Of a stretch of DNA of 64,000 nt, positions 9,138-18,761 are shown in pieces. The DNA comes from Endotrypanum monterogeii (taxonomy: Eukaryota; Euglenozoa; Kinetoplastea; Trypanosomatida; Trypanosomatidae): the NCBI GenBank assembly GCA_000333855.2, contig CM007341.1:1-64000 (forward strand), in the 5' to 3' direction. How positions within the stretch are numbered: position 1 is the stretch's first letter; each line of letters opens with the position of its first letter. Under the pieces are notes generated by a model. The model was not told the DNA's origin and did not search any database. It was given only the letters and a program-made list of their open reading frames with translations. The translations under genes were made by a program, and so were the position numbers.

Positions 9138-9929
9138 GGGTCGAGTGGAATGCTATACATGTTGAAAAGTACGATGTGCGTGAGGAGAAATATTTCTCTT
9201 CATGCTACTCTTCTTCCCACAGCTGCATTGGTGGCTGTCATACTTTGTTTCGCGTGTCTTCTCCCTCCTCCCAAGGTTTTTAAAATGAGATCGGTGAGCT
9301 ATCCCATGTAAGCGTGTCGGGAGCTGGTGATACTGCTGAAGTTTTGTGAACGTCAGCTTTCGTTACACATTATCTCCTCTCAAAATCCGTGTGGGTCCAC
9401 AGACTTACGTCATCCTTTGACGGTATCAAGCGTGGCATGCGTTTTGTCACTTTTGATTCTGATTTCAATACACAGTTCCTTGTTTTCTATCAAGTACATA
9501 CTATAAATGATGTCATATCGACAGGGCATAATGGTATGAGCCGGCCGGTGCCAGAAAATCAGGACTTGCTTAATGGCAGCGAAACTCCGCAGACAAGGTG
9601 TGGCGGTCATTGCAGAGACACCACTCATGTTGTGCAGGCTGCACATACGAAGTGACACGTACGGAGCCACTCTTTGCCCTTCAGTATTTTGTATTCACAG
9701 ACGGCTCCGAGAAGCTAAAATGATGCTCCTATACAGTGTGAGTCCGTTTTTTTTTTTTGCAGCACCCAGGGCAAGCACTTCTTTTTTCCCTCTCCTTTCT
9801 GCCTTGTCTGGTTCTTTTATTCTCTACATTCTGAATTTATTCTGTTCGTTTTTGACAGCAGAATGTTTTTCCTTTTGTGGACGCTCATCATTGTCTAGTC
9901 AAGCGTCAGAAGATAAAGAAGAGAGGAAA
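9138..9929. other. Intergenic region and leader of the SNARE gene
   Basis: No separate gene seen. The T12 run near 9748-9759 and the pyrimidine tract 9780-9855 ending in AG at about 9858 are strong splice signals. If that acceptor is used, the leader holds an ATG at 9863 opening an 11-codon upstream frame that stops at 9896-9898, before the SNARE start at 9930. Confidence 0.5.
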
Positions 9930-10631
9930 ATGTTCGCCGAAGATCCGTTCAATGATTCCGTTCAGGAGCTGCGAGAGGTTGTTGTGCGAGCAAAGCTGAT
10001 CGAGCAGCAATTGATGCAGAAAGGTGTTGTTTCCTCATCTAGTGCATCAGAGCTCTGTGATGTGAAGGAAGATGCTGAGGAGCTGCTTATGTTTCTGAAG
10101 GAAATGCTTCGCGTGGTCGATGAGCGCGGGGGTAAGGTGCAGGGGAAGGTATTCTCTGCGAATGAAGTAATGGAGCGCCAGAATATTGTGCGTAGGCTCG
10201 AGGAGGATGTGGCGGATATTTGCAGTTTTCATAAAACGGTTGCAGCGTCTGCTGCGCAGAGACAGCGAGTGGCGGACGCGACTGTAGCTAGCGCTGACGA
10301 GAACTATTCTGGTGTGCCAGATGAGTTTATAGCTGCGCAGGCGTTCGCGCAGTGTGAAGAGGTAAAACTTCAGGACGAGGCACTGGACCGACTCACCTTA
10401 GGACTCCACGAGCTGCGTGAAACAGGCCTCATCATTCATGAGGAGCTAGAAACGCAAGAAGTTCTGCTCGACAGCGTCGATCGCGACATCTCAACCGTCC
10501 AGGTGCGCCTGCGCGCCGCAAATGCGAAGGTCGACAAGCTTCTTGCCAGCATGTCGAACAGGGGGAAGCTGTGTACTATTGCTATTCTTATTGCCATTCT
10601 CATTTTTCTCGCCTTCTTCAGCTTCAGCTGA
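9930..10631 (+). CDS. Syntaxin-6/10-like Qc-SNARE
   Basis: 233 residues. The N-terminus MFAEDPFNDSVQELREVV matches the syntaxin-6/Tlg1 family style (DPF at the start, then a three-helix Habc-like region to about residue 110). The SNARE helix runs from about residue 148 (LQDEALDRLTLGLHEL) and keeps the zero-layer glutamine Q176 in the segment EELETQEVLLDSVD. It ends in a C-terminal anchor, LCTIAILIAILIFLAFFSFS, with almost no lumenal tail. Family members act in trans-Golgi and endosome fusion as the Qc helix of four-helix SNARE bundles. The frame is open 119 codons upstream, but that part is pyrimidine-tract translation, so the ATG at 9930 after the AG at about 9858 is chosen. Confidence 0.88.
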   Translation: MFAEDPFNDSVQELREVVVRAKLIEQQLMQKGVVSSSSASELCDVKEDAEELLMFLKEMLRVVDERGGKVQGKVFSANEVMERQNIVRRLEEDVADICSFHKTVAASAAQRQRVADATVASADENYSGVPDEFIAAQAFAQCEEVKLQDEALDRLTLGLHELRETGLIIHEELETQEVLLDSVDRDISTVQVRLRAANAKVDKLLASMSNRGKLCTIAILIAILIFLAFFSFS

Positions 10632-11177
10632 TCAACCCTGAAGACTGCTACAGCGCATCCTAGTGCTGCTCTTTACCCACGTTACCGTTGAGCGGTGGTG
10701 CGACTGCGTTGTAAGGGAGTGATTTGCCGTGTCTATTTCCTGATGCTCGGTCGTCTTGTTTTTTTTTTTCGGGGTCGCTGTTTTCTTGGCTACTTCGACA
10801 CTTTTCCTCGCATGCTGCTTGCTTGGGCTGTTTTCATCTTCCTCTATTACGTAGTGGATGCCGCCCCGAAATCATCAACGTTTGCTTCACTTAGCTCCTC
10901 CTCCAACACACTGCAAATTATAGTCTCTCGCGCCAAGCATGTTTGTGTGCATCGCACAAAGTTGCCATGCCTTTCAACAGCTACAATGTGCATCATTCGT
11001 GTGGCTTTCATCTGCAAAGCCGGAAATCTTCGTTCACTATCTTTCCCATTACCTCATTTTTCTCCCATCTTCCAAACACTTCCTAGATGTTGTGACTAGG
11101 GTTTTGTGTGGGTGCGTTGGCCTAGTGTAGCGAACCCGCGGTAAAAAGCGTTACGGTGCCGCAAAAGGTGAGAGAAA
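10632..11177. other. Intergenic region
   Basis: No gene seen. T11 run at 10759-10769, further pyrimidine-rich stretches to 11085, and several AGs after them before the next ATG. A 134-codon frame covering it is pyrimidine-rich translation and not believed. Confidence 0.45.
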
Positions 11178-12659
11178 ATGAGTGGGGTGAGTGAGCTGAG
11201 TGGCGTGCTTCGACGTCTTTCCCCACAGGCATACGAACGAGTGCTTCTTCTTGTGCACTGTCTGGTCGCCAGCAATGTAGACGGATCAGGTATCACAGGC
11301 TCTGAGGCTCTCTCTACCCAGGCGATCGCTGACATTGTGCTCAGTGCCTGTCCGGGACTGGTGCCTCGCTTCTTGTTTGCTTTGTCGAATAATGACAAGC
11401 TGTTCCGCAGCGCTGACTGCGGGCTCACCTGGCGGTTAATTTTCTCCAGATCCAGCGAGCCTACGAAAAATGAAACGACTGGGACACAGGAGCTGCTTGA
11501 TGATCTGCAAGGCCTGTTGAATTCCACGGCGGATGCCCAGGAATCCACTTCGTTTGACGAAGGTTCGTCGGTTGTGTGCTCTGTTGATGGCTACGAGGAC
11601 GTTGTCGCTCTCTGCGGCCAACATGGTTTCCTCGCAGTCTCGGGCGACAGAGGTGCCACGTTCACAACAGCGACAAATTTGCTGGAGAGCGAGTTGGGGA
11701 AAAACGCACATTTGCGGCACGTTTGTGTTCTTGACAGGAACCACATTCTAGTGAGCGATGGCCTACGGTTAGTTTGTGTTTTTTTGGAGGGTGCCGGCTC
11801 TGTGCCTCTGGCATTGGGAAAGACACGCGTGGTCTTAGTATGCACCACACAAGTGTGCATGCTGCACGTCTGCTCTATGGGCGGTGGTGTGCGCTGTGCT
11901 GTCGTAGCCGAAAACGGAAAACTGCATTTCTCTTTTGACGGTGCGACCTCATTCCTAGAGGTGCGTCATTGTCTGGGGCGTATTCGTGACTTCAACGTCG
12001 CAGCCGCGTTGCGGCACTGTGAGCTTCCAGACTTCCCAGAGGAGTCTCTGGCATCATCGATAGGACTGCCGAGCACAAAGGACAGTGCCTCTTCTCCTCA
12101 GTCGAAGCCTGTGTATGATTACGTTAGCGGATACAAATGCACTGCTCCAGCTAGCGAGGGGAAGTCAGCAGTAGCGATTGCACAATTCGAAGAGAGCGCT
12201 TTGCGGTATGACGCCGATGTCTTTTATCGTTTTTTCCTCGTGGCTGGTTGCGACGCTGAGGTGCTACCTTACGACTATACTGCTCTGCTGTGTGTGTGTA
12301 CACGGCGTGAGGGCGACCAAGTTGTTGTGGTGACAACTGCATCGAACGTCTCCTACATACCCTTCTCCCAATCCAGGAGAAGCGAAAAACTTATTTGCAC
12401 TGTCACTCGCACCTCCGATGGAAGCGGCAGCTACGTCGCCAGCAGAGGGTGTGGCGTTGGCGTGAGCACCTCTCGTGATTTGGCTCGCTGGAGTACTCCT
12501 CACGGCGCTGCTCCAGTCGGTTTGGTGTCAGTGGGTTGTGGTGAAGTTTTGGTGTGCGGGCGTAACAGGGTTCTGTCGCATCTCGGCGGAAACACCGAGG
12601 CGCACACCATTCTCAACGATATGCGGGTGCCTATATTGATGACTGTGTTCCCTATGTAA
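11178..12659 (+). CDS. Conserved protein with BNR/Asp-box repeats (beta-propeller, function unknown)
   Basis: 493 residues. After an N-terminal helical part of about 65 residues there are several BNR/Asp-box-like motifs (S/T-x-D-x-G-x-T-W/F): SADCGLTWR, SGDRGATFTT, SFDGATSF and a weaker STSRDLARWS near the C-terminus. Such motifs mark beta-propeller blades in sialidases, sortilin/Vps10 and similar proteins. No sialidase arginine cluster, signal peptide or membrane segment is visible, so a soluble intracellular propeller used for protein binding is more likely than an enzyme. A low-complexity Ser/Lys loop lies near residues 290-310. The ATG follows an A-rich leader. I do not recognise the gene. 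Confidence 0.75.
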   Translation: MSGVSELSGVLRRLSPQAYERVLLLVHCLVASNVDGSGITGSEALSTQAIADIVLSACPGLVPRFLFALSNNDKLFRSADCGLTWRLIFSRSSEPTKNETTGTQELLDDLQGLLNSTADAQESTSFDEGSSVVCSVDGYEDVVALCGQHGFLAVSGDRGATFTTATNLLESELGKNAHLRHVCVLDRNHILVSDGLRLVCVFLEGAGSVPLALGKTRVVLVCTTQVCMLHVCSMGGGVRCAVVAENGKLHFSFDGATSFLEVRHCLGRIRDFNVAAALRHCELPDFPEESLASSIGLPSTKDSASSPQSKPVYDYVSGYKCTAPASEGKSAVAIAQFEESALRYDADVFYRFFLVAGCDAEVLPYDYTALLCVCTRREGDQVVVVTTASNVSYIPFSQSRRSEKLICTVTRTSDGSGSYVASRGCGVGVSTSRDLARWSTPHGAAPVGLVSVGCGEVLVCGRNRVLSHLGGNTEAHTILNDMRVPILMTVFPM

Positions 12660-12991
12660 ACTACGTTGTCATCTGCAGTGTCGACGGGGATACAGCAAAG
12701 CTGAGAAAGTGAAAAAGGTGATGGTAGAGGGGTGAAAATTCTGTATAGGATTGACGAACGCTGAGGGTGAGGAGAGAGGGGCGATTATTCACCTCAGCTC
12801 ACGACCGTTGAGAGCGTCACTCTTATTCACTCCCTGTATGATCGCAGTCATATTCGAACAGGAGAGATGGCGCGATTGTAGAATTTCACCCTTCATTGAA
12901 TGGGTCATAGTCATCTTTTTTTCCTTCTCTCTCTGCGTTGGACGGTGGGTTACCTCATCGTGGGTTTGTTACATTTTCTTACGTTCTGTCT

Positions 12992-13036
<45 letters not shown>

Positions 13037-13305
13037 GTGTGTGATGACTTACTTATTCATCCTATATCCACCAAACTGGTGCAGTTGGATTAGCGACATC
13101 TGCGACCCGTGCCTTCGCAGTGATACGCAGGGTCTCTACATGAAACGAACCTGGCGGGGTTACTTGCTTTGAAGGTGGCACTCGTGGTGTTCAAACCCGC
13201 TCTAGGACAGCGGATACCTGATTGTTGTCAGGCGTGCGCGAGGAACGAGGTGTTTTTTTTTTATCGTATGTGTTCAGCTGCACTGTTCCCCGGACACCCG
13301 AAAGG
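12660..13305. other. Intergenic region with CA-TA-TG microsatellite and splice signals
   Basis: No gene seen. It contains the compound microsatellite at 12992-13043. A T10 run at 13253-13262 is followed by AG at 13276-13277, the likely acceptor for the WD40 gene, 29 bases before its ATG. Confidence 0.55.
12992..13043. repeat. Compound (CA)n(TA)n(TG)n microsatellite
   Basis: About 13 CA units, then about 9 TA units, then a short TG run. The tract is nearly self-complementary because CA on one side pairs with TG on the other around a TA core, so it could extrude as a hairpin or cruciform. Confidence 0.9.
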
Positions 13306-14583
13306 ATGGGAAATACGTGCATGAAGACAGAAGAGGTGGCCGACCATCGAAAGAGCGCCGTCTATAATGATGATACCCTCGCGCGAAACAAAGTGAAGCC
13401 AGAGGCGATCCCCGGGACGGCGGCGGATACCCCAACAAATGGTAAGCAGTCAAGTACCAGAGAAACCACGGCTGTGGTAAACAGGATCGAGGCACTCCAG
13501 CATACGCTTAAGCCCATCGTTTCTGTTATCAACCCTGCGTTCCGCCATCAAGAGTTTCGTCAGTTTACTTCTGTTTTTGCCCGCGGGAAGGCAGCGCTTG
13601 CTTTAGCGTCGTGTGCTCAAGTCCAGCGGCCCCGGCACATCCTGGCAGCCGGAGAGGACAGGAGCGTGGCGTTGCTCAACTACGAGACAGGCCACGTGAT
13701 GCAGCGCTGGGTGCACGCCCACAAGCACGACATCAACTGCATTACAACACCTAGCTCATCGGGACTGTTTGCTACGGCCAGTCGGGACAAAACGGTGAAG
13801 GTGTGGAGTTTCACCGCGGATGGTCCCCTTGCGGAGCTCTCTGGACACACGCTAAATGTGACATGCGTGGACACAAATGCCGACCACAGCCTTCTGGTGT
13901 CGGGAAGCAAAGATAATACCGTGCGCCTGTGGGACGTAGAAAGGACAGAGGAGTTGTTTTGTGGGGATATCAAGCTTAATATTGTGCATTTTGTCCGCTT
14001 TATGTCGGTCATGAACTGTGTTGCACAGGGTAGCGAAGATTTGGCGGTTCGCCTGTGGGATGTTCGTACAAAGGGCTCTCACAGCGACTTGCACCTGTCG
14101 AAGACAATTGAGGGAATGGACTACTATCCGGTCTGCTGCGAGACGATACCCGACGAGCCGCACATGCTGCTCACTGGCCACAGCGGTGTAAACAAGTGTG
14201 GTTCATACGTGGCACAGTGGGACGTGCGAACTGGAAAGCGGTTGGCTATATATCGGGGACACGGCTCCACTGTCTCTGACGTGCGGATGGTAGCGGAAAG
14301 TGTCTACGGGAAGGGTTCCTTCTTTACATCGAGCCATGACGGAACCTTTGGTATATGGAACCTAGAAGATGGAGAGGTGAATGGTGAAGTGGAGCTCTCA
14401 GCGGAGCATCTCTTCCGTCTCCCCGAGGGACGCGTAACCACCTTCGAGGCAGAAGACAACGGCGACACTGTCATCGCACTAGATGACGGCTGCCTTGTTG
14501 TGCTGCGTCCAGATATCAGGGACGACACCGTGATTCCTTCACTTCGACTCCGCTACGTCGGTGTGTTGACAGTGCCATCTTGA
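13306..14583 (+). CDS. WD40-repeat protein with N-terminal dual-acylation motif
   Basis: 425 residues. The chosen start gives MGNTCMKTEE: Gly2 with Thr4/Cys5 fits N-myristoylation plus palmitoylation, the membrane signal used by many trypanosomatid flagellar and plasma-membrane proteins. A disordered stretch to about residue 60 precedes a propeller. WD repeats end in FATASRDKTVKVWSF, LVSGSKDNTVRLWDV, CVAQGSEDLAVRLWDV, YVAQWDV and FFTSSHDGTFGIWNL. The frame is open 28 codons further upstream, but that part overlaps the T10 tract and the acceptor AG (13276-13277), so it is leader. The protein should be a membrane-tethered scaffold. The partner is unknown. Confidence 0.85.
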   Translation: MGNTCMKTEEVADHRKSAVYNDDTLARNKVKPEAIPGTAADTPTNGKQSSTRETTAVVNRIEALQHTLKPIVSVINPAFRHQEFRQFTSVFARGKAALALASCAQVQRPRHILAAGEDRSVALLNYETGHVMQRWVHAHKHDINCITTPSSSGLFATASRDKTVKVWSFTADGPLAELSGHTLNVTCVDTNADHSLLVSGSKDNTVRLWDVERTEELFCGDIKLNIVHFVRFMSVMNCVAQGSEDLAVRLWDVRTKGSHSDLHLSKTIEGMDYYPVCCETIPDEPHMLLTGHSGVNKCGSYVAQWDVRTGKRLAIYRGHGSTVSDVRMVAESVYGKGSFFTSSHDGTFGIWNLEDGEVNGEVELSAEHLFRLPEGRVTTFEAEDNGDTVIALDDGCLVVLRPDIRDDTVIPSLRLRYVGVLTVPS

Positions 14584-15456
14584 GATGAATTTTATGACTA
14601 GTAATCCTCAGATGGTACAGGATTATTTGTTTCCATTTTGACTGTGATTTACGCCATAACGAGGAAGCGGCGTATGAAAGTGATCCCAGGGGCCCCTGGA
14701 AATGCACAGACAAGACACCTTTTCCCTATTTTTATGTGAGAGTCTATTCAGTGTATTTTTTTTCTAAGGTTGCATTTTCGATTTTCTGCTGTCTTACTGA
14801 AGCGTTACATGTATTGGGGCTGAAGTTGAGGTTCTCTTCTTTAATGGTTTGGTTTCTTGCTAATATGACCAAAAGTCCATGTGTTTCTCTGTTCAGGGTG
14901 AAGATGCGCCCCATCTTTTCTCCAATACTTGTCCACCGTGAGCCGCATTTTTTCTTTGCCTCTGGGGGCTACACTCCCCACCATCACTTTGCGGCTCTCT
15001 TCGATGTCAAAAAGTGCTCTCCATATCGAGATGGAAAGCTGCCATAGTGAGTGGACTGTGAATGCATAACGTGAAATCTAAAGCGACTTGTGCTCATATA
15101 ACCCCCTCCATGCTATTTTTTTTCCCTATGCGTATCTTCATTGAGTGGTCTCATCGATGTCGGAAGTCCAGCATGGGGGAGGGGGTGAAATGGGGAACGT
15201 ACTTTCCTAGCATCACAATGCATTGAGGGAAAAATGTGTAGTCAGCCTTTGGTTAAACATACAGACACAGACACACACACAACAGCGATGCAGCAGCAGC
15301 GCTTCGGAGGACGTTACTCCTTTCGTTTGCTGCTGCTACATTTTGCTTCTCAACTTTCTACACATTTCTGTTCTTGTCACCTCCCATGTTCATGGTACCA
15401 TAGCTGTACGCAACGAACCACACGCACCTTTGCCTCTCATATCCAGGCTGCAGAGG
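14584..15456. other. Intergenic region
   Basis: No gene seen. T-runs near 14756-14764 and 15116-15123, a CA-type repeat near 15262-15280, and a pyrimidine-rich tract 15318-15395. AG at 15445-15446, followed by CAG at 15451-15453, precedes the next ATG. A 103-codon frame at 14736-15047 has no recognisable feature. Confidence 0.45.
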
Positions 15457-16515
15457 ATGTCGGTGAGTACGGCGAATCTGAAAGCTAGTGGTAGCTGTAG
15501 CGAGCGAGGTGAGAGTCGACTTCATCTGGTGTATGCAGCTCATCAAACTCTGGAGGACAAGCTGTGCACACTTGTTGCCTTTTCGGCAGCAGCAAGGAAG
15601 CATCACGAGGATGCTGTATCAGCTTGCGAGGGGTTCTCACCGTGGACAGGGCTAATGGAGTCTGCTGCGAAGTGCGTTAACGCTGCTTCCCGATGTCTAC
15701 GACTTTTCAGCCCATCTAGGACGATAAGGCAGTATAAAGGCATGCCTGCGCTGGCGAAGCTCTATGGCACAGGGGCAGCACCCCATGAAAGGGTGCTTGC
15801 CTTCCTTTCTCACATTGGTGAGGCATTTGGTGGTGTGTTGCCTGTCGAAATTGTGCTTAGTGGTGGGTACTGTCTACAACGGCTAGATGCATCCGCGGCG
15901 GATGATTTCCTTGTCAGGTGCCTCGGTGACTGGATAGCACTAGAAGAAGCGGCGGGCGAATTTGCACATACCTTCTGGCGGCGCCTTCACGACTGTTTCT
16001 CAAAACAAAACGAAATGAAAACATTAAAGCTTTATTTTCGTGACGTTTTGCTTCTCCAGATAGAGTGCGCTGCGCAGTCCGGTCACCGGGAGCATGTGCT
16101 CGCAGCGTACGACTGGCAGGCGTTGAATTCCGCTCTCTCCCCTGCTACCCGGGAGGAATTGGAGAAGTACGAAGCTACTTGTTGGCTGGACGCAGCGCGT
16201 CTTCGAGAAAGAGAGGACACGGCGACTGTACCCTCGACGTCAGAGGTGCCTGCCTCGACATCTTTGACATTTTCACCTTTGCGTAGGGATCAGAAGAGGG
16301 AACAATACAAGGCTGCAGAAGTGTATCGAGATGGTGTGGCAAACCCACCCTCTTTGGGGGTGAGAAACTGGAGGTGGGGTGCCGTTCGAATGGGGATCCT
16401 TATTCTCTTGGCTGTTTTACTGCGCTTTGCGGCGAGGCCGCTCGCTAGGGCGTTGAAGAGCGCATTGCAGGTCAAACGAGTGGCTCCACAACGTCAGCGC
16501 ATACTGACACTCTAG
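15457..16515 (+). CDS. Tail-anchored membrane protein, helical (unknown; PEX15/PEX26-like is one possibility)
   Basis: 352 residues from ATG 15457, just after a clear pyrimidine tract and AG. Residues 1 to about 255 are helical and soluble, with short-repeat texture (PHERVLAFLSHIGEAFGG, YFRDVLLLQIECAAQSGH) suggestive of TPR-like helices. A low-complexity linker follows. A single hydrophobic segment (MGILILLAVLLRF, residues about 310-330) sits near the end, followed by a basic tail of about 22 residues rich in R and K. This is the topology of a tail-anchored protein facing the cytosol. A basic tail after the anchor is common in peroxisomal and mitochondrial outer-membrane tail anchors. The helical domain plus tail anchor recalls PEX15/PEX26, but no diagnostic motif was seen. 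Confidence 0.7.
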   Translation: MSVSTANLKASGSCSERGESRLHLVYAAHQTLEDKLCTLVAFSAAARKHHEDAVSACEGFSPWTGLMESAAKCVNAASRCLRLFSPSRTIRQYKGMPALAKLYGTGAAPHERVLAFLSHIGEAFGGVLPVEIVLSGGYCLQRLDASAADDFLVRCLGDWIALEEAAGEFAHTFWRRLHDCFSKQNEMKTLKLYFRDVLLLQIECAAQSGHREHVLAAYDWQALNSALSPATREELEKYEATCWLDAARLREREDTATVPSTSEVPASTSLTFSPLRRDQKREQYKAAEVYRDGVANPPSLGVRNWRWGAVRMGILILLAVLLRFAARPLARALKSALQVKRVAPQRQRILTL

Positions 16516-17396
16516 CGGAGAAATGTGTCTTTTTAAAAAATGTTGAATTAGGTCAGACGTCTTTTATATCTCTTTCAGGCTCATCGATCTGAAAGCAAGA
16601 CACGCCACATGCGGCCCCCACCTCCTCCATCTTCTGGTACTGGATAGAAAAAGAACAGGCGCATCGAGTGTCACTGATTTCTCTTCGCGAACTTTTTTTT
16701 TTTTCACCCTCCCCGCCATCAGAGGATATCTCAGCGTGCTTACATCCCTTTTCCGAGTGGTGATGTTAATTCATGCATTGCTTGAACAAAAAACGCACAC
16801 ACGCACGCCAGTTACAATTTGGATTCTTGTTCCCGCCATCGGCAGATTTCTCTTGTCAAAAAAAAAAACATTTTTTCTATCAGATCTCGATGACATGGGT
16901 GGTGTTTCATGTAAAGCGTCATTTGTTCAGTCAAGTGACTTGCCACAGCGCTTTCAAGTCGGCCAGGCCCTGTCGCCCCGTCGAAGTCACCACTATTTCG
17001 CTGTGGGATCTCTCTTTTTTATTCTTCTCCCTACTTCCCTGGCGCTTGGAGCGTCATCTTTTGGGCGTGTTGCGCTTTCTCTCGTCTACGCTGAACAATG
17101 CTGCCAAGTCTCTCTACGTGTTGACACTGGTATGCCACAACTGAATACAGGTACAACACAAACTCCAAGGCAACATCCCATCCGTAGCGTGCCCTTTCCA
17201 AAGTCTGTAGAAGCTACAGGACAATTCATTTCCGCTTTTCAAGTTTCGAACTTCTTTCTTAAATTCGGCACACAGATTCACGCATTTACGAGCGCATTAA
17301 CGATTACAACCCCTACCTCGTACAGTGGCCCGTGGAGTCATTATCCAAACCCTCGTTTGTCTGGCAGAGTGGCCCCATCGGCAGAAGTAAACCAAC
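16516..17396. other. Intergenic region
   Basis: No gene believed. A T-run lies near 16691-16704, an A11 run near 16859-16869, with pyrimidine-rich stretches after it. Candidate acceptors AG at 17324-17325 and 17383-17384 precede the transporter ATG. A 243-codon frame here overlaps the transporter in another phase. Confidence 0.45.
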
Positions 17397-18761
17397 ATGT
17401 CCTTGCAGGACTTTTTTTCCCGCATCGAGAAAAAGCATCAAGTGCTGCTTATTTTTATTATATTTAGTACTAACAATGGGTTTGCTTGGATCATGTTCGA
17501 GCCGGTCGCCGATTGGCTCAAAACGAACGTCAATGGGATGACGAGCCGAACTCTGCAGCTGCTGTCCTCATGGCAGCCGCTAATTTTTCTCTGTACATTT
17601 ATCCCTATCATGAAACTGGTTACTAGGTACGACGGGCTTCGAGTTGCTGTACGTATCGGGACTGCTGCCGAGATAGTAGGTGCTGCTTTTAAGCTCGTTG
17701 GTGCCTTAGCACACAAGTCTACCTTCGGCTTGGTCATGCTCAATATCGGACAAATCTTTAGCGGTGTCGGCTCTCCTGTTGCTACGGGCGCCGTGTCAGC
17801 GCTTTCAGCCACGTGGTTCCAGCCAGAGGAGCGCACGCGTGCAACCGCGGCAGCGGTGTTATTCAACAGTGTGGGTAACTCTCTCTGCTATTTATTTGTT
17901 CCTACCCTCACGAAGAGGCTCTCATTTTCTGCTGTGGCCGTGTACGAACTGATTATGGCTGCCATTGCCTTGGGCCTGGCCTGGGTATTTATGCCACAGG
18001 AGTCCGAGGCGACAGTGAACATAAAGGCAAAAGAGCAAACAATGCAGCCCCGCGACGGGGCTATCGAGCTCGGCGAGGGGCTTGTGGTGGCTCATTCCAA
18101 GGGGCGGCTGTCGCTGGCGACACAACTGCGCACCCTTTGGTCCATTCCGTCGTGCGTCTGTTTGCTGACAGTCTACGCGTGGTTGAGCGGCGGTTTCTCT
18201 GCTTGGATCTCGCTTTTCGCGGACACGTACTCGAAATTCTATTCGGAGGAGTTTATCGGGATCATGAGCTTTTTTGGCATGATCTCTTACGTGACGGGCG
18301 GCATCGCGTCTTCTTACGTGGTGGATCTGTACTTTTCGCGTCAAATGAAATACGTCGTCTTCTTCTGCATATCCATGAACATGCTATGTAATCTCATCTT
18401 TATAGCATGCACGCCGAATGATAAGAGCTACTCGCTGTGGAACTTGGGTCAGCCCTTTATTGTCTTTTCGACCGCACTCTGCGGCTTCTGGAACGGTGCG
18501 GCAGCGCCGCTTTTCTATGAACTAGTGGCCGAGATCTCTTTTCCAGTGGAGGAGGGCGTTAGCGGCATTTGCATCTCTGTCATGGAGAATGTTGGTGCCC
18601 TCTTGTTTTACCAGGTGGTCTCTTGCTTTTTCACAGGTCAATCAATGAGTGTAGCCTACTCATTCGGCATGACGGTGGCTGTGGCGCTTACGTCCTTTGT
18701 GAACCAGCGGTATAACCGTTCCTATCATGCATACCTTACTCAGAATGTTGACGAGGATTAA
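17397..18761 (+). CDS. Major facilitator transporter, SLC49/FLVCR-like
   Basis: 454 residues with about 12 hydrophobic segments and a central charged loop near residues 200-240 (KAKEQTMQPRDGAIELGEG), the usual two-bundle MFS layout. The first helix region ends NGFAWIMFEPVADWL. The stretch ATGAVSALSATWFQPEERTR corresponds to the conserved loop of FLVCR-type carriers (ATWFGPQERATA in style). SLC49 members move heme, choline or related small molecules. A Leishmania FLVCR homologue has been linked to heme handling. The substrate here is not deducible. Bases 17752-17800 inside the gene recur beside the assembly gap at 20041-20089. The start is the first ATG after the intergenic acceptors. Confidence 0.8.
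   Translation: MSLQDFFSRIEKKHQVLLIFIIFSTNNGFAWIMFEPVADWLKTNVNGMTSRTLQLLSSWQPLIFLCTFIPIMKLVTRYDGLRVAVRIGTAAEIVGAAFKLVGALAHKSTFGLVMLNIGQIFSGVGSPVATGAVSALSATWFQPEERTRATAAAVLFNSVGNSLCYLFVPTLTKRLSFSAVAVYELIMAAIALGLAWVFMPQESEATVNIKAKEQTMQPRDGAIELGEGLVVAHSKGRLSLATQLRTLWSIPSCVCLLTVYAWLSGGFSAWISLFADTYSKFYSEEFIGIMSFFGMISYVTGGIASSYVVDLYFSRQMKYVVFFCISMNMLCNLIFIACTPNDKSYSLWNLGQPFIVFSTALCGFWNGAAAPLFYELVAEISFPVEEGVSGICISVMENVGALLFYQVVSCFFTGQSMSVAYSFGMTVAVALTSFVNQRYNRSYHAYLTQNVDED

Noticed and set aside
15223..15456. N-terminal extension of the tail-anchored protein, with an apparent TM segment
   Set aside because: The hydrophobic segment is encoded by the pyrimidine tract before the AG at 15445-15446, so it is leader sequence.
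16736..17467. 243-codon plus-strand frame before the transporter
   Set aside because: Overlaps the transporter start in another phase and runs through poly-A and pyrimidine tracts that look like splice signals.
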